Origin: VRUE01 sp963796705
GTDB taxonomy: Bacteria > Actinomycetota > Thermoleophilia > Solirubrobacterales > 70-9
Assembly: GCA_963796705.1 (NCBI GenBank)
Contig: CAWCMK010000008.1
Location: forward strand, 186,001 to 250,000
Direction of reading: 5' to 3'
Length of the DNA stretch: 64,000 nucleotides
Translations under genes and position numbers: made by a program
The notes under the pieces: generated by a model
What the model saw: the letters and a program-made list of their open reading frames with translations, nothing else
Told to the model about the DNA's origin: nothing
Database searches by the model: none
Shown here: in pieces, positions 9,071 through 17,937 of the stretch
Position numbering within the stretch: position 1 is the first letter of the stretch
How the letters are laid out: each line of letters begins with the position of its first letter

Positions 9071-9283
9071 GTGTTTACGGTAACCCGCCATCCTCAGCGG
9101 AGGATCGCCCCGGCCCCGCGTCTGCGCCCTGGCCGCCAGCTGGCACCGTATAGGGCGCTTGGCGATCCGCCTTAAGGACGACTGTCGGGCGCCGCCGTGG
9201 GCGTTGGGCTCGACGATCGAGTCGCCGCCGCGGAGGGGCGCCGAAGCAGCAGATCAAAACCAGCGGCCCGGGGCGCACGACCC

Positions 9284-9300
9284 CCGGTCCCGGCGACCGG
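9284..9300 (-). terminator. Possible weak terminator hairpin after menF
   Basis: A perfect 6-bp stem (CCGGTC/GACCGG) with a 5-nt loop lies directly after the menF stop. No T-run follows on the minus strand, so it may or may not terminate. The rest of the roughly 200 bp up to the secreted-protein gene holds nothing else I recognise. Confidence 0.3.
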
Positions 9301-9301
9301 C

Positions 9302-10702
9302 TTATTCGGCCACGAGCGGCAGCAGCGCCTGCAGCTTGATCTCGGTCTCCTCCAGCTCCGCCTCGGGATCAGAGCCCGCGACGACGCCGACTCCGGCGTA
9401 GAGGTGGGCGTCGCGGTCGCGCAGCAGGCCGCTGCGCAGGGCGACGCAGAACTCACCGTCCTCGGCCGCGTCCATCCAACCCACCGGGCCGGCGTACCAG
9501 CCGCGGTCCATGCCCTCGAGCTCGGCGATCGTCGCCGCCGCCTCCTCGCGCGGCTCACCGCCAACCGCCGGCGTCGGGTGCAAAAGACCCGCCAGCTCGA
9601 CCGCCGAGCGCGGTTCGGCCAGCTGGGCGATCACCGGCGTCCCCAGGTGCTGAATGTTCGCCACCTTGATCACCTCCGGCTCAGCGGCGGCCTCAACCCA
9701 GACCGCGTGGGGGCGCAGCGTGCGGACGATCCGCTCGCTGACGATCCGCTGCTCGCGGCGGTTCTTATCGCTTCGCAGCAGCTGCTCGCCGAGGTGGTCA
9801 TCGACAGCGGGATCGGAGCTGCGGCGGGTCGAGCCGGCCAGGGCGACGCTCGAAACGCTGGCCCCTGAGCGACGCACGAGCAGCTCCGGGCTGGCACCGA
9901 TGAAGGCCGCCTGCGGTGTTCCGCAGCAAAAGCAAAAGCACGAGCCGAACTGCTCGCGCATCGCCCCGAAGACCGCCGCCGGATCGTGGGCCGCGGGGGC
10001 ACTGGCGATCACCTCGCGGGCGAGGACGACCTTGCGCAGCGCCCCGCCGTCGATCCGCCGGGTCGCCTCGGCGACGGTTCTTTCGAAATCGGCGGGCGCC
10101 CTGGCGCTGTGGATCTCCGCCCGCGCGGTCGGGTGCGGGTCGAGCAGTGGCAACCTCTCCGGGCGCAGCGAGGCAAGGCGCGCCTCAAGCGCGGCCTGCA
10201 CGCCGCGCGGATCGGCGCCCGGGGTAAGCAGCGCGTTTACGGTCAGAAACGCACGGCCGCCCGAGGCACAGATCGAGAGCTCGGGCAGGACCAGCGAGGC
10301 CGGGGGCAGCGAGGACCAGGCGGGACTTGCGCCGCCCTGAGCCTCGAAGGCAAAGCCCCCGGTCCAAACCGCTCCCGCCCCGGCGGGCAGCCGCGGCGGC
10401 GCCGAGACGAGCGCCTCCGCGGCGGTGGCAAAGCACTCCCGGGCGACCTCGCCGAAGCGCTCGGGTCCGCGTGAGGTGGCCTCGTGGGCGACGCCCAGCG
10501 CCGCCAGGGCAAAGCCGCGGTCGGGCTGCTCCCAGCAGAACCAGCGGTCCGAGGCGAGCCGCGAGGCGAAGACCACAGCACAGGGGTCCTCGATCTCCGC
10601 CTCGAGGGTGGCGCTGACCAGGGTCCGGTGCGGGCGCCCCGCGGCGCCCTCCAGCGCCGGCGTCAGGAGATCGCGGAATGCCTCACTCAGCGCCGCGGGC
10701 AA
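9302..10702 (-). CDS. menF: Isochorismate synthase
   Basis: Chorismate-binding enzyme that isomerises chorismate to isochorismate, the entry step for menaquinone. The 466-residue protein ends with the conserved chorismate-binding domain: LRKVVLAREV with the general-base Lys, FIGASPELLVRR, ALAGSTRR, the EQLLRSDKNRREQRIVS helix, and GTPVIAQL. EntC/DhbC enzymes for siderophores share these motifs; the men neighbours argue for MenF. The N-terminal 20 bp overlap the end of ilvN, so it may be translationally coupled to the ilvB-ilvN transcript. Confidence 0.9.
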   Translation of the reverse strand: MPAALSEAFRDLLTPALEGAAGRPHRTLVSATLEAEIEDPCAVVFASRLASDRWFCWEQPDRGFALAALGVAHEATSRGPERFGEVARECFATAAEALVSAPPRLPAGAGAVWTGGFAFEAQGGASPAWSSLPPASLVLPELSICASGGRAFLTVNALLTPGADPRGVQAALEARLASLRPERLPLLDPHPTARAEIHSARAPADFERTVAEATRRIDGGALRKVVLAREVIASAPAAHDPAAVFGAMREQFGSCFCFCCGTPQAAFIGASPELLVRRSGASVSSVALAGSTRRSSDPAVDDHLGEQLLRSDKNRREQRIVSERIVRTLRPHAVWVEAAAEPEVIKVANIQHLGTPVIAQLAEPRSAVELAGLLHPTPAVGGEPREEAAATIAELEGMDRGWYAGPVGWMDAAEDGEFCVALRSGLLRDRDAHLYAGVGVVAGSDPEAELEETEIKLQALLPLVAE

Positions 10703-11228
10703 TGGCGATCTCGCCGGTGCGGACCATCTCGATAAGACCGTGCGGGCGAACCATCCGCTCGAAGGCCTCGATCTTCTCGGCGGACCCGGTCACCTCGATC
10801 GTCATCGTGCGGCGCGCGACGTCGACGATCTTCGCCCGGAAGATCTCCGCGAACTGGATGATCTCGGCTCTGTTCTCCACCGCGGCGGAGACCCTGAACA
10901 TCGCCATCTCGCGAGCGACCGTCTCCTCGGGCTCCATATCGCGGATCTTCAGCACGTTGACGAGCTTGTGAAGCTGCTTGGTCACCTGGTCGATCGGGTG
11001 CACGGCGCCGTCGAGCGTCAGCGTGATCCGCGAGATGCTGGGATCGTCGGTCGGGCCGACGGCGAGGGTGTCGATGTTGAAGCCGCGCCGCGAGAAGAGG
11101 CCCGCGATCCGCGCCAGGACGCCCGGCTTGTTCTCGACCATGATTGAGAGGATGTGCTTGCGCCCGCTCAGCTGGCCGGGAACGTGCAGGTCCTCGAGCT
11201 TGACCAGCTGCGGCGTGCCGGCCTCCAT
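10683..11228 (-). CDS. ilvN: Acetolactate synthase small (regulatory) subunit
   Basis: Regulatory subunit that binds valine and stimulates the IlvB catalytic subunit. An N-terminal ACT domain is clear (HILSIMVENKPGVLARIAGLFSRRGF, here cut to its key part: the VENKPGVL loop and the GLFSRRGFN helix), followed by the second ferredoxin-like domain. At 181 residues it is the long form (IlvH size). The ATG overlaps the ilvB stop as TGATG, so the subunits are probably made in a fixed ratio. Confidence 0.95.
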   Translation of the reverse strand: MEAGTPQLVKLEDLHVPGQLSGRKHILSIMVENKPGVLARIAGLFSRRGFNIDTLAVGPTDDPSISRITLTLDGAVHPIDQVTKQLHKLVNVLKIRDMEPEETVAREMAMFRVSAAVENRAEIIQFAEIFRAKIVDVARRTMTIEVTGSAEKIEAFERMVRPHGLIEMVRTGEIAIARGAE

Positions 11229-12928
11229 CAGCGCACCCCCTCGGGAGCCTCGACCATGTCGCGGGCCGCCTGGCCGGGCGGGATCATCGGGTAGCAGTTC
11301 TCCTCAGGAGCGACGCGCACGTCGAGCAGCACGGGTCCCTCGGTATCAAGCGCCCTGGCCATCGTCTCCTCGAGATCATCAGAATTCTCGCAGCGCATCC
11401 CGGTGGCGCCGAAGGCCTCGGCGAGCTTCACCCAATCGGGGCTGGAGCCCATCGCGACGGAGCTGTAGCGACGGTCCCAGAAGAGCTCCTGCCACTGGCG
11501 CACCATCCCCATGTAGCCGTTGTTCATCAGGAAGACCTTCACCGGAATCTCTTCGGTGACACACGTCGCGAACTCCTGGCAGTTCATGATCAGGCTGCCG
11601 TCGCCGGCCAGGCAGACGACCTGCTCCTCGGGCCGGGCGACCTTGGCGCCGACCGCCGCCGGCAGCCCAAAGCCCATCGTCCCGAGGCCGCCCGAGTTGA
11701 TCCAGTGTCTTGGCTTCTCGAAACCGTAGTACTGGGCGGCCCACATCTGGTGTTGGCCGACGTCGGAGGTGATGATCGCCTCTCCTGCGGTCGCACGGTG
11801 CATTGCCTCGATCATGAACTGCGGCTTGATCTCGCCGTCCTTGCCCGGCTCATAGCGCAGCGGATGCTCCTCCTGCCAGGCGGTGATCTGCCTCCACCAG
11901 CCATCCAGGCGAGAGGCGTCGGTCTGCAGGGCCCGGTACTCCCGGGTCAGCTCGGGCAGCACCTGCTTGACATCTCCGACGATCGGGATGTGGGCACCGA
12001 CGTTCTTTGAGATCTCCGCCGGATCGATATCGATGTGGATGAATTTCGCGTGCGGCGCGAACTCGTCGAGCTTGCCCGTGATGCGATCGTCAAAGCGGGC
12101 ACCGATCGCGACGATCAAATCGGCGCTGTCCATCGCCAGGTTGGCGGTAACGGTCCCGTGCATACCGAGCATTCCCAGCCAGTTCTCATCGGAGGCCGGG
12201 ATCGCACCGAGGCCCATCAGCGTCGAGGTGACCGGGAAGCGGTCACAGGCGGCCAGCTCGCGCAGCTCCTCGGATGCGTTGCCGTTGATCACGCCACCGC
12301 CCGTGTAGAGGATCGGCCGGCGCGCGTTGGCGAGCGCTTTTGCGGCGATCCGCACCTGCTTTATGTTGCCCGCGGTCGCGGGCTTGTAGCCGGCCAGCTC
12401 GACCGGCTCGCTGCGCGGCTCATAGTCGATGTCGGCACGTGAGAGGTCCTGCGGGATGTCGAGCAGGACGGGCCCCGGGCGGCCGGTCGAGGCGACGTGG
12501 AAGGCCTCGTGAACGTACTCGGGGATCTGCCGCGGGTCGGTCACCTGGAAGGAGTGCTTGACGAAGGGCAGCGTCGCCCCGAGGATGTCCGCCTCCTGGA
12601 AGCCGTCGGTGCCGATCAGCTCGGTGCGGACCTGGCCCGTGACGAAGACGGTCGGCACCGAGTCCATCATCGCGTCGGCGATCGCGGTGACCAGGTTCGT
12701 GGCGCCGGGGCCGGAGGTCGCGAAGGCGACCCCGACTTTGCCCGACGCCTTGGCGTAACCCTCGGCGGCGTGCCCTCCCCCCTGCTCATGGCGGACCTGG
12801 ATGTGGCGGATGCCGGCATCGACCAGGGCGTCGTAGGTCGGCAGGTTCGCGCCGCCCGGGATCCCGAAGATGTCTTTGACACCCTCGGCCTTGAGGCTCT
12901 CCATCAACGCATCCGCAGCTCTCATCAC
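11228..12928 (-). CDS. ilvB: Acetolactate synthase large (catalytic) subunit
   Basis: ThDP/FAD enzyme making acetolactate and acetohydroxybutyrate. The 566-residue protein has the ThDP-activating Glu48 (VRHEQGGGH), the FAD-binding middle domain, and the C-terminal ThDP motif GDGSLIMNCQE...NNGYMG. The start is either GTG 12928 or ATG 12925 one codon later. A seven-codon reading frame (ATG 12945, TGA 12927-12925, peptide MKREVW) ends exactly on that ATG as TGATG, so initiation at 12925 by coupling is possible. sqdB ends 42 bp upstream on the same strand. Confidence 0.96.
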   Translation of the reverse strand: MMRAADALMESLKAEGVKDIFGIPGGANLPTYDALVDAGIRHIQVRHEQGGGHAAEGYAKASGKVGVAFATSGPGATNLVTAIADAMMDSVPTVFVTGQVRTELIGTDGFQEADILGATLPFVKHSFQVTDPRQIPEYVHEAFHVASTGRPGPVLLDIPQDLSRADIDYEPRSEPVELAGYKPATAGNIKQVRIAAKALANARRPILYTGGGVINGNASEELRELAACDRFPVTSTLMGLGAIPASDENWLGMLGMHGTVTANLAMDSADLIVAIGARFDDRITGKLDEFAPHAKFIHIDIDPAEISKNVGAHIPIVGDVKQVLPELTREYRALQTDASRLDGWWRQITAWQEEHPLRYEPGKDGEIKPQFMIEAMHRATAGEAIITSDVGQHQMWAAQYYGFEKPRHWINSGGLGTMGFGLPAAVGAKVARPEEQVVCLAGDGSLIMNCQEFATCVTEEIPVKVFLMNNGYMGMVRQWQELFWDRRYSSVAMGSSPDWVKLAEAFGATGMRCENSDDLEETMARALDTEGPVLLDVRVAPEENCYPMIPPGQAARDMVEAPEGVR

Positions 12929-12970
12929 CAGACCTCGCGCTTCATCGGACCAGCGATGCTAGCAGCGGCG

Positions 12971-14146
12971 CTAAGCGCTGCGAGCAGGTGATTTTGCCGG
13001 GTTCCAGCGGGTCCGCGGGTCGATTGCAGCCTCGATCGCGCGGTCCTTGTAGCGCTCGATCGCGTGCAGCATCGACTCCACCAGCTCCTCCTCAAGCAGC
13101 GTCGGCTCGAGGCCCAGGTCGAGCAGCTTGGTGTGAATCGCGTTGTAGTAGTGCTCTTCCTTCTCGACCCTGGGGTTGTCGAGGTGGCGGATCTCCACCT
13201 CATAGCCCAGGTGCGCGGCCGAGAACCGGACCAGGTGCGCGAGATCGATCACGGAGAACTGCTCGGTGAACTGGTTGAAGACCCGGAACTCGCCGGCCTG
13301 CGCCGGGTTGGCGACGGCGAGCTCCACGCAGCGCAGCGTGTCGCGGATGTTGAGGAACCCGCGCGTCTGGCCGCCGCTTCCGTAGACGGTCAGCGGATGG
13401 CCGATCACCGCCTGCAGACAGAACCGGTTGAGGACGGTGCCGAACACCTCGTCGTAGTCAAAGCGGGTTATCAGGCGCTCCTCACCCTCGGTCTCCTCGG
13501 TCTCGACGCCATAGACGACGCCCTGGTTGAGGTCGGTGGCGCGCAGTCCCCAGGTGCGGCAGGCGAAATGGATATTGGTCGAGTCGTGGACCTTCGAGCA
13601 GTGGTAAAGCGAAGCCGGCAGCTTCGGGAAGGGCAGCGTGTCGCTGCGGCCCTTGTGCTCGATCCGGATGTAGCCCTCCTCGATATCGATGTTCGGCTGG
13701 CCGTACTCCCCCATCGTCCCGAGCTTGACCAGATGGCACTCGGGCGCGTGGTCGCGAATCGCGAACAGCAGGTTGAGATTGCCGATCACGTTCGCCTGCT
13801 GGGTCTCGGTCGCCTGCTCGCGCGAGGCCATCGAGTAGGGCGCAGAGGCCTGCTGTCCGTAGTGGACGACCGCCTCGGGGTGGGTCTCGGCGACCACCGA
13901 TTCCAACATCTCGCCGTCCTCGACCGACCCGGTGAAGATCCGGATCTCGTTGCCGGATGTCTCGCGCCAGGCGGCCACCCGCTCCTCCAACCGGAGGATC
14001 GGGGTCAGGGAGTCGCTGCCGACACTCTCGACCCAGCGGCGCCGGATGAAGTTGTCGAGGACCGTGACCTCGTGGCCGCGGGCCGAGAACCTGAGGGCCG
14101 TGGGCCACCCGAGGTAGCCGTCGCCGCCGAGGATCAGGACTCTCAT
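12971..14146 (-). CDS. sqdB: UDP-sulfoquinovose synthase (SqdB-type SDR)
   Basis: NAD-dependent enzyme of the extended SDR family that makes UDP-sulfoquinovose from UDP-glucose and sulfite, the head-group donor of sulfolipids. The 391-residue product matches SQD1/SqdB motif by motif: GGDGYLG at 7-13, SAPYSM, LGTMGEYG with Thr144, PNIDIEEGYI, the YxxxK pair Tyr181/Lys185 (YHCSKVHDS), NQGVVYG, VYGSGGQTRGFL and FNQFTEQFSV. These go well beyond a generic epimerase. ATG 14146 gives the correct Rossmann start; the frame is open upstream without homology. No sqdX/sqdD-like sulfoquinovosyltransferase is adjacent, but three glycosyltransferase genes lie divergently across 52 bp. Confidence 0.92.
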   Translation of the reverse strand: MRVLILGGDGYLGWPTALRFSARGHEVTVLDNFIRRRWVESVGSDSLTPILRLEERVAAWRETSGNEIRIFTGSVEDGEMLESVVAETHPEAVVHYGQQASAPYSMASREQATETQQANVIGNLNLLFAIRDHAPECHLVKLGTMGEYGQPNIDIEEGYIRIEHKGRSDTLPFPKLPASLYHCSKVHDSTNIHFACRTWGLRATDLNQGVVYGVETEETEGEERLITRFDYDEVFGTVLNRFCLQAVIGHPLTVYGSGGQTRGFLNIRDTLRCVELAVANPAQAGEFRVFNQFTEQFSVIDLAHLVRFSAAHLGYEVEIRHLDNPRVEKEEHYYNAIHTKLLDLGLEPTLLEEELVESMLHAIERYKDRAIEAAIDPRTRWNPAKSPARSA

Positions 14147-14198
14147 AGGCGCGGGAGCGTAACGGACCGGGGACCGGGTGCGCGCGTAGCATCGCGGC

Positions 14199-15557
14199 GT
14201 GGAACGGCCGCAACGCGGGGGAAAAACGGCAACCCTGGCGATCCTCGCCGCGCTGACGCTGGCCGGCCTCGGCCTGCGCATCGGTTACGCGGTCAAGCAG
14301 CCCTACTCAGCACCGCCCGACGCGGTCGCCTACACGAGGATCGCCGAGAACCTCTCCCAGCACGGCTCCTTCGACGCTCGCGCGCCTGGCGCGGCTCACG
14401 AGGTGCAGCCGGCGAGCGCCTACGCGCCGGGCCTGCCGTGGCTGACCGCGGCCGTCTTCTGGCTGAGCGGCGGCCGGCACCTGACCCTCGCGCTCGTCCT
14501 GCTGGCCCTGATCGGCGCCGCGGCCGTACCGCTCACCTACCTGCTCGGGGTGCGTCTCTCGGGGAGTCCTGCGGGGCTCCTCGGGGCGGCGGCGATCGCC
14601 GTCTACCCGGCGCTTCTCCAGTACCAGGCGCTGCTGCTGAGCGAGCCGCTTGCGGCGACCCTGCTTGCCGGATCGCTGCTCGCCTTTCTGCGAGCGCTGG
14701 ATTCCGGCGGCCTCGGGCGCTGGGCCCTGACGGGGATCCTGCTCGGGGCGCTGACGATGGTCCGGCCCGAGTATCTGGTTATCGCCCTGCTCTTGCCGTT
14801 GGGTTCGCTGTTTTTGCCGCTCGGCCGAAATCGCGAGCCGCGGGCACCGCGTGAGCAGATCGGCGCCAGACTGGCGTCGGCCGCGGTCTCGCTGCTTGCC
14901 ACGCTGCTCGTCCTGGCGCCCTGGAGCATCCGCAACGCGATTGTCCTCGAACGCCTCGTGCCCGTCTCCAGCGGTGGTGGCAAGGCCCTCTACATCGGCA
15001 CCTATCTGGGCGCCGAGGGCAACGGTCCGAGGCTGCGCGAAGCGCTGCTCGACGAACGCCCGGCACTGCGCGCCCGCCTCGAACGCGGCGGGGCGCTCGA
15101 TAACCCGCACCGCTTCGTGCTCGAGCGCGTGCTCGCCAGGGTCGCGGCCGAGAGCTACCCGGGCCTGGAAACAGATGCCGCGCTCGGGCGCCTGGGGCGT
15201 TCGGACCTTGAATACGACCTCAGCGAGGAACCGCTGCGCTTTGCCGGAATGCTCGCCGGCAAGGCCTGGGAAACCTGGAGCGAACCGGCGCGCTCGGTGA
15301 TGGATCAGCAGCCATGGCGGACGCTGCAGCTGGGGCTCTGCGCCCTGGCGCTGGCCGGGCTGGCCGTGCTGATCGGCCGGCGCCGCTGGCCCGAGGCCGC
15401 CCTCTGTGGGCTCGTGCTGCTCTACATGACCGCGGTCGGGGCCCTGCTGATCGCCTCGCCCCGCCGCGAGCTGGTCGTGCTACCGCTGCTCGCGGCCCTC
15501 GCCGGCGTTGCCCTGGCCGCGGCGCGGGATAGCCTGGCGCGACGATGGGCGCGCTGA
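14199..15557 (+). CDS. GT-C membrane glycosyltransferase (ArnT/PMT-like), paralog 1
   Basis: A polytopic protein of 452 residues with about ten hydrophobic segments. The first loop carries the acidic motif PPDAVAY of lipid-phosphate-sugar-dependent GT-C enzymes (GT39/GT83 type), and the second part of the chain has the conserved STGGGKALYIGTYL-like segment (here VSSGGGKALYIGTYLG) shared with its neighbour. The start is GTG 14199. It overlaps the next gene by 13 bp, and the two are clearly a tandem duplication. It likely moves a sugar from a polyprenyl-phosphate donor to a cell-envelope acceptor outside the membrane; donor and acceptor are unknown. Confidence 0.8.
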   Translation: MERPQRGGKTATLAILAALTLAGLGLRIGYAVKQPYSAPPDAVAYTRIAENLSQHGSFDARAPGAAHEVQPASAYAPGLPWLTAAVFWLSGGRHLTLALVLLALIGAAAVPLTYLLGVRLSGSPAGLLGAAAIAVYPALLQYQALLLSEPLAATLLAGSLLAFLRALDSGGLGRWALTGILLGALTMVRPEYLVIALLLPLGSLFLPLGRNREPRAPREQIGARLASAAVSLLATLLVLAPWSIRNAIVLERLVPVSSGGGKALYIGTYLGAEGNGPRLREALLDERPALRARLERGGALDNPHRFVLERVLARVAAESYPGLETDAALGRLGRSDLEYDLSEEPLRFAGMLAGKAWETWSEPARSVMDQQPWRTLQLGLCALALAGLAVLIGRRRWPEAALCGLVLLYMTAVGALLIASPRRELVVLPLLAALAGVALAAARDSLARRWAR

Positions 15558-16906
15558 AGAGCCGGCTCCGGGCGCTGCCGGAGCGACACGGGCGGGTGAC
15601 GCTGATCGTCCTTGCGGCAATCCTCGTGCTCGGATTCGGGCTGCGCGCCTACCGGGTGCTGGTGCCGCTCGGGCGCCCCGGCGACGACGCCCACGCCTAC
15701 TACGCGCTCTCCAAGTCGCTCTACACCGAAGGCAGCTACGGCAGCCCCAAATTCGAAGACGCCAGCGACTGGTCGCCGGGGGCGCCGCTGCTCTACGCCG
15801 CCGCCTTCTATGCGACCGGCGGCGCCAGGGAAGGAACGGCACGGATCGTCGAGCTGCTGCTGGGAATGGCGACGATCGTCCTCGTCTACTTGCTCGGGCG
15901 GCGGATCGCCGGGGCGCCCGCCGGCCTGCTCGCCGCCTTCGGGGTCGCCGTCTATCCACCCTTCATCCATACCGTCGGCGCCCTCTACAGCGAGCCGCTG
16001 GCGATGGCGACGCTGCCGGCGGGGATCCTGGCCTTCTTCTGGGCAAGCGAGAGAGGGGCGGCCAGCGGCTACTGGGTCTGGCTGGTGCCCGGCCTTCTCT
16101 TTGGGATTACGGCGATGGCGCGGCCCGAGTACCTGGCCGTCGGCGCCTTCTTTGCCCTGCTCGCCCTGCTGTGGGCCTGGCGTGCCGGGGGCTGGCGGCC
16201 CGGGGTCGCGGCGACCGCCGTCCTGATCGTCGGCATGGCGGTCCCGATCGTTCCCTGGACGGTGCGTAACATCGTCGTCCTGGACCGCGCCGTGACGATC
16301 AGCACCGGCGGGGGCAAGGCGCTCTACGTCGGTACCTACCTGCCCGCCGACGGCGAATACCAGCGGGTCAAGGCGCTGCTGCTGGAACGCTATGAGCACC
16401 GCAGCCTGCCGCCCAACTCAGAGGCGCTCGAAGAAGTCAACCCGGTGCCACTGTTTAACCGTGTCGCGGCCCGCCACCCCGAACTGCCGCGCGACCAGGC
16501 GCTGGGCAAGGTCGGCAAGGAAGACTTCTCCAAGTACTTCGGCGAAGACCCGCTCGGCTATCTGGCGATGACGGCTCGCAAGGTGGGGCGCATGTGGAGC
16601 AGCGGGATCGCCGAAGCGATGAGCTCGACGCTCGGGCGCGGCATCCAGATTCTGCTCGTGGTGCTGGGGCTCGCCGGGCTGGCGGTCCTCGCCCTGCGCC
16701 GTCGCTGGTGGGAACTGGTCGTGATCGGGGCCCCGATCGCGATCGTAACCGCGGTCGGGGCGCTGACCCTGGCCGCGCCGCGTCGCAACGAGGTGCTGAT
16801 GACACTCGCGTTTCCGCTCGTCGCCGCCGCCCTGACGACGGCCGCCCGCGCCCTATCCTCCAGCGGTCCATGGTCGCCCTCGCCGGCATCTTCCCCGCCG
16901 AACTGA
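15545..16906 (+). CDS. GT-C membrane glycosyltransferase (ArnT/PMT-like), paralog 2
   Basis: A 453-residue tandem copy of the preceding gene. Shared landmarks are the acidic loop (PGDDAHAYYALSKSLY), the AVYPPFIHT-like third segment, MARPEYLAVGAFF, and ISTGGGKALYVGTYLP. About ten transmembrane segments are predicted by eye. The acidic pair DD in the first loop is the likely catalytic centre of the GT-C fold. It overlaps both neighbours (13 bp with paralog 1 and 37 bp with the GT2 gene), so the three transferases are probably one transcription unit working on the same glycan. Confidence 0.8.
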   Translation: MGALKSRLRALPERHGRVTLIVLAAILVLGFGLRAYRVLVPLGRPGDDAHAYYALSKSLYTEGSYGSPKFEDASDWSPGAPLLYAAAFYATGGAREGTARIVELLLGMATIVLVYLLGRRIAGAPAGLLAAFGVAVYPPFIHTVGALYSEPLAMATLPAGILAFFWASERGAASGYWVWLVPGLLFGITAMARPEYLAVGAFFALLALLWAWRAGGWRPGVAATAVLIVGMAVPIVPWTVRNIVVLDRAVTISTGGGKALYVGTYLPADGEYQRVKALLLERYEHRSLPPNSEALEEVNPVPLFNRVAARHPELPRDQALGKVGKEDFSKYFGEDPLGYLAMTARKVGRMWSSGIAEAMSSTLGRGIQILLVVLGLAGLAVLALRRRWWELVVIGAPIAIVTAVGALTLAAPRRNEVLMTLAFPLVAAALTTAARALSSSGPWSPSPASSPPN

Positions 16907-17937
16907 CGGCCCTGCGGGCCGCCGGCCTGGCGATCGCGGTCGCCCTGGTCGCCTACGCCCTGCTGCGTCGCCACTCGCTGCGAAACGCCGACGTCCTCAT
17001 CCTGCTCGCCACCGGTCTCGGGCTGGCTCTCGTCTCGGGCACCGAAATCACCGACAAGCTGCTCTCGGCCTTCTCCTTCGAAAAGGGCAACGGCGGCCGC
17101 ATCCTCGGCCTCGCGGTTTTTGCGATCTTCGTCCTCTTCCTGCTGATCTTGCGCGCGCTCTCGCAGGCGGCCCGCAACTCGCGCCAGCTCTCGGCCGTAC
17201 TCGAGGGGCTCGCCTGGGAGGAGTTCCGCCAGGCCGGCCTGGCGGAGCGCTTCCGCGGCAGGGTTGCGGTCCTGATCCCCGCCTACAACGAGGCGGAGAA
17301 CATCGGCCATGTCCTCGACCGAATCCCGGAGGAGGTCTGTGGGGTACCGACCGCGGTGCTGGTCGTCGACGACGGCTCCCGCGACGGGACCGGGGACATC
17401 GCCAGCGCCCACGGCGCCAGCGTCGCCCGGCAGCTGATCAACCGTGGCGGCGGCGCCGCGCTGCGCACCGGCTACCGACTGATGGTCGAAGCTGGCGCCG
17501 AGGTGGTCGTCACCCTTGACGCGGACGGCCAGCACCTGCCGGCGGAGATGGAGCGGCTGGTCGAGCCGGTCCTCAGCGGCGAAGTCGACGTCGCCCACGG
17601 CTCGCGCGTCCTCGGGCACGCCGAGCACAACCACCTAGCTCGTGAACTTGGGATCGTCTTTTTCAACCGGCTGGTGTCCTTAATCACCCGCACTCACGTG
17701 ACCGATTGCTCGAATGGCTACCGGGCGGTCCGCACGACGATTCTGCCCCAGCTGGTCCTGCGCCAGGAGCAGTTTCACACCTCGGAGTTCATGATCGAGG
17801 CGATCAAGCGCGGCATCCCGGCCCGGGAGGTGCCGATCACGGTCGAGCAGCGGCTGCACGGTCACTCGAAGAAGCCGGCGGTGGTCCGCTACGGGGTCGG
17901 CTTTGCCAATGCGATCGTCCGCACCTGGTTGCGCTGA
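16870..17937 (+). CDS. DUF2304-GT2 fusion: membrane-anchored dolichol-phosphate-sugar-synthase-like glycosyltransferase
   Basis: The 355-residue product has two parts. Residues 1-100 hold three hydrophobic segments with the spacing of DUF2304 proteins. The rest is a family 2 glycosyltransferase: VLIPAYNEAENIG, VVDDGSRDGT, the donor-binding DADGQH, and the C-terminal EVPITVEQRLHGHSKK. It is most like polyprenyl-phosphate mannose/glucose synthases, which would supply the lipid-linked donor for the two GT-C enzymes upstream. DUF2304 and GT2 are usually separate adjacent genes. The start ATG 16870 overlaps the upstream gene by 37 bp. Its TGA directly abuts the TCA of the convergent gene. Confidence 0.85.
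   Translation: MVALAGIFPAELTALRAAGLAIAVALVAYALLRRHSLRNADVLILLATGLGLALVSGTEITDKLLSAFSFEKGNGGRILGLAVFAIFVLFLLILRALSQAARNSRQLSAVLEGLAWEEFRQAGLAERFRGRVAVLIPAYNEAENIGHVLDRIPEEVCGVPTAVLVVDDGSRDGTGDIASAHGASVARQLINRGGGAALRTGYRLMVEAGAEVVVTLDADGQHLPAEMERLVEPVLSGEVDVAHGSRVLGHAEHNHLARELGIVFFNRLVSLITRTHVTDCSNGYRAVRTTILPQLVLRQEQFHTSEFMIEAIKRGIPAREVPITVEQRLHGHSKKPAVVRYGVGFANAIVRTWLR

Noticed and set aside
9075..9278. 67-residue minus-strand frame between menF and the secreted gene
   Set aside because: Arg-rich, no ribosome site or domain; overlaps the start of the secreted gene.
13064..14854. 596-residue open frame on the plus strand
   Set aside because: Antisense to sqdB and in a different frame from the GT-C gene; no domains.
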